Assembly (NCBI GenBank): GCA_910585545.1
Contig: CAJUFN010000027.1
Span: forward strand, 1 to 19,136
Direction of reading: 5' to 3'
Source: an uncultured Lachnospiraceae bacterium
Lineage (GTDB): Bacteria > Bacillota > Clostridia > Lachnospirales > Lachnospiraceae
Length of the DNA stretch: 19,136 bases
The position numbers and the translations under genes were made by a program. The notes under the pieces are model-generated. The model was given only the letters and a program-made list of their open reading frames with translations. It had not been told where the DNA came from and ran no database searches. Shown here in pieces: positions 1-5,403 of the stretch. The first letter of the stretch is position 1. Every line of letters starts with the position of its first letter.

Positions 1-23
1 ATTTGTACATTCTTATTTAATAT

Positions 24-221
24 TTATTGTACATACTTAAGTATAACTTTATACATATCCTCATTCATTAAAACTTTGAACGGATGGTCTGGGAACTCGT
101 CAATCTCGGAAATGGGTATTTCTCTTATCTTGCTTAGATTCGCTTCTGCTCGGCTCTCGTCTGTTTCAAAGAGGTCATCGTATGCGGTCAGCTCGATTCC
201 TGTTCTTTTGCTTCTCGCCAA
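24..221 (-). pseudogene. parB: Truncated ParB-like partition protein
   Basis: The 65-residue product begins like ParB proteins of clostridial conjugative elements: MARSKRTGIELTAYDDLF, then ISEIDEFPDHPFKVLMNEDM. After residue ~54 the match stops, and an AT-rich stretch of about eleven codons leads to a TAA. Full-length relatives are around 300 residues, with a ParB nuclease-like domain and an HTH that are both absent here. The start codon lies inside the 3' end of parA (47-base overlap), the usual coupled arrangement. The break is abrupt and the sequence beyond it (1-55) is full of short palindromes, which suits an insertion or deletion junction rather than gradual decay. A shortened functional peptide is possible but unlikely. 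Confidence 0.7.
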
Positions 222-1002
222 TCTCTGCTACCTCCTTTCCGAACTGCTCATAAGCTGCGGCTACCTTGCCGCCTTTGTCGTAGGCAAAAATGCTCTTGCC
301 CTCTGCGGTGGCTTCCACGGCTCGGATGGAGTGGGGTATCTGGGCATCGAAAACTTTAATCCTCTGCCCGTAGGCATTCTTTACCGTTGCAGTAATCTCT
401 TTAGAGATGTTCGTGCGTGGCATTACCATCGTCATCAAGATACCGTCAATCCGCAGATGGGGATTGATTTGCCGCTTGACTTTAGACACGGAGCGAAGCA
501 ACAGCTCTAAGCCCTTTGCAGAAAGATAATGGGGCTGTGTCGGGATAACCACGCTGTCAGCCGCCGCAAGTGCATTGATTGTCAGCATCCCCAAGCTCGG
601 CATACAGTCAATAAGGACAGTATCATAATTCTTTTTTACCTCATTGATGCAGGTTTTCAGCACACTTTCACGGCTTATGGCATTGATAAGCCTTACTTCC
701 AATCCCGACAGTTCAATGTTGGACGGGAGCAGGTCAACGCCCTCGTCATGGTGCAGGATGCTTTTGAAAACATCGACGGATTTATCATCAACAATATCCT
801 GCATAATGGTTGAGAGTGTATTGGGTAAATCGTCTGGTCGGCTGTAACCGAGCGACATGGTTAAATTTGCCTGTGCATCGGCATCAATGAGCAGGACTTT
901 CTTACCCTGTTGTGCCAGAGTTACTCCCAGATTGACCGCCGTGGTGGTCTTGCCGACACCGCCTTTCTGATTTGTCAGAGCGATTACTTTGCAATTTGAC
1001 AT
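175..1002 (-). CDS. parA: ParA-family partition ATPase
   Basis: This 275-residue cytoplasmic ATPase of the ParA/Soj/MinD class probably supports maintenance of the element with a ParB partner and a DNA site. It has the deviant Walker A KGGVGKTT at 13-20, the Walker A' DADAQ at 40-44 and the Walker B LIDCMPS at ~130-136. Length is normal for chromosomal and ICE ParA. The start ATG at 1002 is preceded by AGGAGG at a good distance. An upstream in-frame extension to 1065 runs through a hairpin, lacks a ribosome site and is not used here. The 3' end overlaps the parB start. Because ParB is broken, ParA may be an orphan unless an intact parB exists elsewhere. Confidence 0.93.
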   Translation of the reverse strand: MSNCKVIALTNQKGGVGKTTTAVNLGVTLAQQGKKVLLIDADAQANLTMSLGYSRPDDLPNTLSTIMQDIVDDKSVDVFKSILHHDEGVDLLPSNIELSGLEVRLINAISRESVLKTCINEVKKNYDTVLIDCMPSLGMLTINALAAADSVVIPTQPHYLSAKGLELLLRSVSKVKRQINPHLRIDGILMTMVMPRTNISKEITATVKNAYGQRIKVFDAQIPHSIRAVEATAEGKSIFAYDKGGKVAAAYEQFGKEVAEIGEKQKNRNRADRIR

Positions 1003-1029
1003 AGGTGCGTCCTCCTTTCGCATAAATTT

Positions 1030-1050
1030 AGCCACTTTGTCAAGGTGGCT
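1030..1050 (-). promoter_or_regulatory. Hairpin in the parA leader
   Basis: The arms AGCCAC and GTGGCT (plus strand) are perfectly complementary across a nine-base centre. The hairpin sits 11 bases upstream of the parA AGGAGG. It would form in the leader RNA, or act as an operator. With no T tract on either side it is not a terminator. Its role is unknown. Confidence 0.5.
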
Positions 1051-1070
1051 ATGTAAAGGATTCATGGCAA

Positions 1071-1117
1071 TAAAAAAAGCCGACTGGCTGTTTTGTTATA
1101 AATTACACCAATCGGCT
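1071..1117 (-). terminator. Intrinsic terminator between the small ICE genes and parA
   Basis: Read on the minus strand, a ten-base stem (AGCCGATTGG against CCAGTCGGCT, one G-U pair) closes a 20-base loop and is followed by seven T (1072-1078). It would end transcription of the two small upstream genes and limit read-through into parA. Confidence 0.75.
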
Positions 1118-1124
1118 ATGTAAA
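1095..1124 (-). promoter_or_regulatory. Possible parA promoter inside the terminator
   Basis: On the minus strand, TTTACA (1119-1124) and TATAAC (1095-1100) are 18 bases apart. Transcription starting there would begin inside the terminator loop and so lack one stem arm. This is a weak match in AT-rich sequence and is offered only because parA otherwise has no obvious promoter below the terminator. Confidence 0.25.
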
Positions 1125-1149
1125 AATCTATTCAGTTTTATTATCTGCC

Positions 1150-1485
1150 TTACCTGTTCTTTCGTGATAAAGCTTCCCTTATTCTCTCTGTATCCCATTT
1201 CTCTGGGAACAATACCGCCATAATATGAAACGCATCTATCAGTCCTGCAATATACGCATGAGTACCGTATTCAAAATCCTGCTTATCCCTGCAATCTATA
1301 AGATGTTGACAGACTTCCCTTTGTTTCTCTGTCAAATCAAGCTGATTAAAAGCATCCTCTGCACTCCCCTCATTATTACTGTCCTTTTGATAACTTGCAT
1401 CCGCTTTTAACAGTTTCAATACAGATTCGTCTTTTAGTTTCTCGACTGCTATTTTCACCAGTTCTTTAAATTCCTTATCGCACAT
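1150..1485 (-). CDS. Small ICE-associated protein of unknown function
   Basis: The product is 111 residues, starting at ATG 1485 five bases after AGG; a GTG one codon upstream is too close to that site. It is predicted soluble and largely helical: an acidic and lysine-rich N-terminal half (CDKEFKELVKIAVEKLKDES), a short polar linker, then a helical half containing YGTHAYIAGLIDAFHIM. That last segment faintly resembles small ICE-encoded helical proteins with a FxYGxxxGxxL-type core (DUF6809-like), but I cannot assign the family. The gene overlaps the upstream 65-residue gene by 11 bases and is followed by a terminator, so the two form one transcription unit. No function is claimed. Confidence 0.75.
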   Translation of the reverse strand: MCDKEFKELVKIAVEKLKDESVLKLLKADASYQKDSNNEGSAEDAFNQLDLTEKQREVCQHLIDCRDKQDFEYGTHAYIAGLIDAFHIMAVLFPEKWDTERIREALSRKNR

Positions 1486-1672
1486 CACTTCTTCCTGCCA
1501 TTTCTATCCTTAATTTTTTTACAGGTGCATGGATAACCTTGATAATAAGCTCATCAACGCAATCTGTATATCTGCCCTGCTGAATGAGCTGATTTTTCAG
1601 TCCCACAAGGCTATGTAACAGGAGCTTTCTTTCTTCACTATCCACATATAAATGATTTTTCTTTTCTCTCAT
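1475..1672 (-). CDS. Small ICE-associated protein of unknown function
   Basis: The product is 65 residues from the ATG at 1672. In-frame TTG/GTG codons up to 1684 are alternative starts, and the only Shine-Dalgarno-like AAGG is about 13 bases before the ATG, so the start is uncertain. The protein is basic and probably helical (ERKLLLHSLVGLKNQLIQQG, then RYTDCVDELIIKV). Small proteins with this LxNxLIxxGRYTDxVDELI pattern recur in clostridial conjugative elements by my recollection, without known function. It is the first gene after a good promoter (1699-1727) and overlaps the next gene. Confidence 0.7.
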   Translation of the reverse strand: MREKKNHLYVDSEERKLLLHSLVGLKNQLIQQGRYTDCVDELIIKVIHAPVKKLRIEMAGRSDVR

Positions 1673-1698
1673 AATCAACACCAACCTTTTTTGATTTC

Positions 1699-1727
1699 AT
1701 TATAAAGAGAAATAGCAATCCAATCAA
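1699..1727 (-). promoter_or_regulatory. Sigma-A promoter of the ICE small-gene operon
   Basis: On the minus strand, TTGATT (1722-1727) and a perfect TATAAT (1699-1704) are separated by 17 bases. It lies just upstream of the 65-residue gene and just downstream of the rlmD terminator, so the ICE genes appear transcriptionally insulated from the host gene. Confidence 0.7.
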
Positions 1728-1742
1728 AGGTACGATTCAGAC

Positions 1743-1779
1743 AAAAAAATAAGCGTACCACTATTTCTAATGATACGCT
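1743..1779 (-). terminator. Intrinsic terminator of rlmD
   Basis: On the minus strand, an 11-base stem AGCGTATCATT / AGTGGTACGCT (two G-U pairs) with a six-base loop is followed by AT and seven T. It lies eight bases past the rlmD stop, within what appears to be element DNA, so the element seems to supply both the tail and the terminator of the host gene. Confidence 0.8.
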
Positions 1780-1786
1780 CACGGTT

Positions 1787-3463
1787 TTAAATAACCTCAA
1801 AGTGTTTCAAAGCGTCCTTTATTGCTTCCACTTTCTCCGCTGTCGGATGTTTCCTCGGTTGTTTCAATTCCTCTACCGCATTCGGGGCATCATACATCGG
1901 CAATCCTAACTCCCTTTTTACCTCTGCGATATATGCGGTATGTACTTTGAAGCCATACTTCGCTTCTATGTACTCCTTAATCATCTTGTATGTAACTCGC
2001 TCTTTCGGCTTGTATGCTGCGGCTCTCTTGGCAATATTATCAAGCGGCACTTTGCCCTCACCCTCGCCAAACTCGACTTTTACGTTGATTACGCTGTCAG
2101 GTTTTTTGTGGGAAAGCATTACAACCGTCTCAACGTGACTCGTCGCCGGAAACATATCCACACATACCGCTTTTTCTACCTTATATCCTCTTCCCTGCAG
2201 CATTTCCAAATCCCTCGCAAGACTTGTTGGCTTACATGAAATATACACCATTCTTTCCACGCCGAAGTTTGTAATCTTCTCCAGTGCCTTCGGATTGACA
2301 CCATCTCTTGGCGGATCCAGCACGATAAGATCCGGTACTTCACCAAGTTCATCTATGACTTTAAGTACATCGCCTGCCCAGAATGTGCAGTTTGTGAGTC
2401 CATTAAGTCCCGTGTTTACTTTCGCCGCTTCCACAGCTTCTTCCACAATTTCCACGCCGACTACTTTTTTGGCCACCGGTGCAAGAATCTGTGCGATAGT
2501 TCCGGTTCCGCTGTACAAATCAAAAATAACTTTATCTTTCGTATCTCCAATATAACTTCTTGCTGTTTCATACAATACTTCTGCGCCTAAAGAGTTGGTT
2601 TGGAAAAATGAAAATGGCGAAATCTTGAATTTGAGTCCAAGTAATTCTTCATAAAAATAATCCTGACCGTATAAAATTTCTGTTCCTTCATCTTTCACAA
2701 CATCCGCAACACTGTCGTTATACGTATGCAGGATACCTGCAATTTCCCCTTCCAAAGGCAATGAAAGCAATACTTCTGCCCACTGTTTATCGGCAACTTC
2801 CGACTCTCTTGTTGTCACCAGATCTACAAGGATTTCTCCGGTTCTCACTGCTTTTCTTACGAGTAAATGGCGCAGGACGCCTGTGTGACGCATTCTATGA
2901 TAATATGGAACCTTCTCTTTCTTGAAAAATTCAAGCGTTGCTTTCAAAATCATTCGAAAATCTTCATCTACAATCTGGCACTGTTCTACATTAACGATAT
3001 CATGAAAGCTTCCGCGTTTATGCATACCAAGAGAAAGTGGTCCATCTTTGTATTCATCCCCAAAAGAAAATTCCATTTTATTGCGATAGGCAAATTGTAC
3101 CGGGCTTGCCTTAATGCCTTCCCATTCGTAATCGGTAATGCAAGCTTCGTCCAATAATTCTTTCACTTGCGCTTCTTTTAGCTTTAACTGTTCTTCATAG
3201 GGAAGATTCTGATACGTACATCCGCCGCACATTGCAAAATGCGGACAGGACGACGGAATCTCTGCCGGTGCTGGTTGCAATACTTCAACAATGCGTCCCT
3301 CCGCCTTTCCTTTTCGCACCTTTTGCAGCATTACACTGACCGTCTGCCCCGGAAGCGCATTTTTCACCACAACCGTTTTTTCCTCTCCTTCGATATGTAA
3401 GATTCCCTTGTTTGGAAATTCTACCTTTTCAATGAATCCTTCTACTATCTGTCCTTTTTTCAT
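1787..3463 (-). CDS. rlmD: 23S rRNA (uracil-5-)-methyltransferase RlmD/RumA with extra C-terminal tail
   Basis: This SAM-dependent enzyme makes 5-methyluridine in 23S rRNA (family function). Numbering is from the ATG at 3463, chosen for its GGAG seven bases upstream; an ATG at 3490 lacks a ribosome site. The order is a TRAM RNA-binding domain (~1-60), Fe-S cluster cysteines C73, C79, C82 and C162, SAM motif FDLYSGTGT (314-322), DPPRDG (383-388), catalytic C410 in ISCKPTS and general base E445 in SHVETVV. RumA proteins normally end shortly after that last motif. This one continues for ~110 residues (EFGEGEGKVPLD, TYKMIKEYIEAKYGFKVHTA, QPRKHPTAEKVEAIKDALKH). I infer that the tail is element-encoded. 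It is 13 bases downstream of the MATE gene, probably in the same operon. Confidence 0.93.
   Translation of the reverse strand: MKKGQIVEGFIEKVEFPNKGILHIEGEEKTVVVKNALPGQTVSVMLQKVRKGKAEGRIVEVLQPAPAEIPSSCPHFAMCGGCTYQNLPYEEQLKLKEAQVKELLDEACITDYEWEGIKASPVQFAYRNKMEFSFGDEYKDGPLSLGMHKRGSFHDIVNVEQCQIVDEDFRMILKATLEFFKKEKVPYYHRMRHTGVLRHLLVRKAVRTGEILVDLVTTRESEVADKQWAEVLLSLPLEGEIAGILHTYNDSVADVVKDEGTEILYGQDYFYEELLGLKFKISPFSFFQTNSLGAEVLYETARSYIGDTKDKVIFDLYSGTGTIAQILAPVAKKVVGVEIVEEAVEAAKVNTGLNGLTNCTFWAGDVLKVIDELGEVPDLIVLDPPRDGVNPKALEKITNFGVERMVYISCKPTSLARDLEMLQGRGYKVEKAVCVDMFPATSHVETVVMLSHKKPDSVINVKVEFGEGEGKVPLDNIAKRAAAYKPKERVTYKMIKEYIEAKYGFKVHTAYIAEVKRELGLPMYDAPNAVEELKQPRKHPTAEKVEAIKDALKHFEVI
2121..2137 (-). 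other. Candidate ICE attachment core in rlmD
   Basis: The minus-strand sequence CACGTTGAGACGGTTGT encodes HVETVV, the last conserved motif of RlmD. The same coding position (CACGTGGAGTGCGTAGTGTT-like, from memory) is the attachment core of ICEs in rumA of streptococci. The family homology ends here and an unrelated tail begins. The boundary is inferred, because the second copy would lie outside the window. Confidence 0.5.
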
Positions 3464-3476
3464 TTTTCTTCTCCAT

Positions 3477-4877
3477 TTACTCTTCGACATCTATTTTTTG
3501 TTCTGATGCACATTCTTTTTGTTTCATCTTTTCTTTCAATTCTTTCACAATATATACGATAATCACCTGGGTCAAGATAAATGTAAATCCATCTGCCACC
3601 GGCTGTGCCAGCTGTACCCCAACCAAATCAAATATTCTTGGTAAAATCAAAATTGCGGGGATGAAAAACAATCCCTGCCTTGCGGTTGCCGTAATCGTAG
3701 CACGGAAACTATAACCGATAGACTGTGTCAGCATATTTCCCATAATGATATATGCCTGAAATGGCAGCATCACACATTGCATTTTCAGGGCAAGCGCACC
3801 AATTCGAATGACTTCCAAATCTTCTTTCCGGAACATTTTCATAAGCGGCGTCGCAATACAAAACATGATAATACCCATGATGGACAAAAATACCACAGCT
3901 ACTTTTTTACAAAAATCATAAGCTTCCAGCACACGATCGTAACGTTTCGCCCCAAAACTGAATCCGCACACCGGCTGGAACCCCTGACCAAATCCAATCA
4001 ATGCCGAGTTGACAAACATCATGATTCTTGTCACGATAGACATCGCTGCTACCGCCGCATCACCAAAACCTGATGATGCTACATTCAAAAATACCGACGC
4101 TGCACTTGCAAGCCCCTGCCTTCCAAGCGTTGGAAGCCCTGCGCTAATAATTTCTTTATACACCCAAGGTTTCCATGTGAAATACTTCGGATTCGGTTTT
4201 AATACATTTGGGGAATGGATGACCAAAATAAGCAAAATCAAAAAGCTAACAAACTGGCTGATGATTGTCGCAATCGCCGCTCCTGAGATTCCCATATGAA
4301 ATCCAAATATCAGAATCGGATCCAGAATCACATTTAAGACTCCCCCTACCGTAATTCCAATCATGGATAGTGATGCATTCCCTTGAGAACGCAGATGATT
4401 GTTAAATACAAAGGATACGGTCATATATGGCGCCGCTATCAGAATATATTTTCCATAGGCAACCGCATGCGGTGCAATCGTCTTCGTTGCTCCAAGCACC
4501 CGCACCAACGCATCAATATTGGTAAGCCCGAAGATTGCAAGCAGACTTCCACAAAAAACAGCTGCGTATACAGCAGTAGAACACGCCCTCTGCGCTCTTT
4601 CACGTTCCTTCGCTCCAAGCATTCGCGATATGTAATTTCCACTTCCCATTCCCAAGGTAAATCCGATTGCCTGAATCATTGCCATCAACGAAAAGTTTAC
4701 TCCCACAGCGCCGGAAGCACTCGTACTAATCTGACTTACGAAAAATGTATCTGCCATATTATAGATGGATGTGATCAACATACTGATGATGGTTGGAACT
4801 GCCAGCTTAGGAATCAGCTTATTCACTGGCGTCTCCATCATCATTTTATATTTTTTATCATAAACATTCGCTTCCAC
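3477..4877 (-). CDS. MATE-family multidrug/cation antiporter
   Basis: This 466-residue integral membrane exporter belongs to the MATE/NorM-MepA type, which exports drugs or other organic cations in exchange for Na+ or H+. Twelve hydrophobic segments can be followed in two similar halves (PTIISMLITSIYNMADTFFV at the start of the first, PTLGRQGLASAASVFLN at the start of the second). The N-terminal NKLIPKLAVPTI and the GMGSGNYISRMLGAK loop are typical of the MepA-like branch. The start is set at GTG 4877 because GGGGAG lies eight bases before it, while an in-frame ATG at 4904 has no ribosome site. The substrate is unknown. rlmD follows 13 bases downstream. Confidence 0.9.
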   Translation of the reverse strand: MEANVYDKKYKMMMETPVNKLIPKLAVPTIISMLITSIYNMADTFFVSQISTSASGAVGVNFSLMAMIQAIGFTLGMGSGNYISRMLGAKERERAQRACSTAVYAAVFCGSLLAIFGLTNIDALVRVLGATKTIAPHAVAYGKYILIAAPYMTVSFVFNNHLRSQGNASLSMIGITVGGVLNVILDPILIFGFHMGISGAAIATIISQFVSFLILLILVIHSPNVLKPNPKYFTWKPWVYKEIISAGLPTLGRQGLASAASVFLNVASSGFGDAAVAAMSIVTRIMMFVNSALIGFGQGFQPVCGFSFGAKRYDRVLEAYDFCKKVAVVFLSIMGIIMFCIATPLMKMFRKEDLEVIRIGALALKMQCVMLPFQAYIIMGNMLTQSIGYSFRATITATARQGLFFIPAILILPRIFDLVGVQLAQPVADGFTFILTQVIIVYIVKELKEKMKQKECASEQKIDVEE

Positions 4878-4961
4878 GAAATCTGCTCCCCTTCTATCCT
4901 TCATTTAAAAGAAAATCTATATCAGTTCAGCCATAGCAACTCCGATTTTCAAAGACAGCAA

Positions 4962-5008
4962 AACAGGACATGTTTTCCACTTTATCTGTTCAGTAGACAT
5001 GTCCTGTT
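4962..5008 (-). terminator. Long hairpin, probable terminator of the small membrane-protein gene
   Basis: The arms AACAGGACATGT and ACATGTCCTGTT are perfect 12-base inverted repeats around a 23-base loop. On the minus strand the second arm ends in TTTT. It lies between the 80-residue gene and the MATE gene. It could alternatively be an attenuator in the MATE leader, as no strong MATE promoter is visible below it. Confidence 0.6.
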
Positions 5009-5034
5009 ATTCCCCTTCATTTCTTTACTACACT

Positions 5035-5277
5035 CTATACTTCGTCTTCCTCGCTGAAGAATTCATCATCAAAGTCATCTTCAAAATCATCTTCAAAGTC
5101 TTCCAGGTAATCCGGTGTAAAGAAACAGTATACTGCATATGCAATCGCTGCCACTGCTGCAACAGCTCCTACAATTGCGAGTACCCAGAGCACTGTCTTG
5201 GATGCTTTCTCATCTTCTTTCTTACGTAAAATATCACTTATTTTGCTTGCAGTAATCATATCTTCAATTTTACTCAT
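5035..5277 (-). CDS. Small single-pass membrane protein with an acidic tail
   Basis: The product is 80 residues. The N-terminal part is charged and helical (MSKIEDMITASKISDILRKK), a hydrophobic segment of ~22 residues follows (VLWVLAIVGAVAAVAAIAYA), and the C-terminal tail is almost entirely D, E and F (repeats of EDDF). Similar proteins with a YFxPDYLEDFEDDF-type tail are widespread in Lachnospiraceae by my recollection, with no assigned function. The topology (which side the acidic tail faces) cannot be told; the absence of a signal-type cleavage site suggests an uncleaved anchor. AGGA sits nine bases before the ATG. The gene has its own -10 and terminator, so it is a single-gene unit between pcrA and the MATE gene. 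Confidence 0.85.
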   Translation of the reverse strand: MSKIEDMITASKISDILRKKEDEKASKTVLWVLAIVGAVAAVAAIAYAVYCFFTPDYLEDFEDDFEDDFDDEFFSEEDEV

Positions 5278-5326
5278 GCTGCCACGTCCTTTCTCATTTT
5301 GCCATGCAAAACTAATTATTTAGTTC

Positions 5327-5355
5327 ATTATATCACTATCATTTGTATATTACTA
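5327..5355 (-). promoter_or_regulatory. Promoter of the small membrane-protein gene
   Basis: A perfect TATAAT (minus strand, 5327-5332) lies 50 bases before the start codon. The -35 position 17 bases further is only TAGTAA, so the -35 is weak. Confidence 0.4.
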
Positions 5356-5403
5356 CATATTTATTCCAAAAATCTTCGGTGTTTCCTCTAATCTTTTTAT
5401 CGT

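Larger units (their letters stand above)
1..2137. mobile_element. End of an integrative conjugative element in rlmD (partial)
   Basis: This stretch holds an ICE-type parA, a broken parB, two small accessory genes and, up to about 2137, a C-terminal tail fused onto chromosomal rlmD. ParA/ParB pairs with this sequence style are typical of Tn1549-like and related conjugative elements of Clostridia (family knowledge). The 3' end of rumA/rlmD is an established ICE target in streptococci. The right boundary is inferred from the point where the RlmD family normally ends (candidate core 2121-2137). The left end lies outside the window. No integrase, relaxase or conjugation gene is visible here, so the element type is inferred from the par genes and the insertion context. 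Confidence 0.6.

Noticed and set aside
76..813. Plus-strand open frames opposite parA
   Set aside because: They lie entirely over the well-supported parA gene, have no ribosome sites and no recognisable domain.
1030..1050. Reading the parA leader hairpin as a terminator
   Set aside because: No T tract follows it on either strand and it lies between a terminator and the gene start.
1003..1065. Longer parA with 21 extra N-terminal residues
   Set aside because: The extension reads through a hairpin, lacks a ribosome site, and is not part of the ParA fold; ATG 1002 follows AGGAGG.
4383..5057. Plus-strand open frame of 224 codons opposite the MATE gene
   Set aside because: It is the antisense shadow of a clear membrane protein gene, is rich in H, R, C and S as such shadows are, and has no ribosome site.
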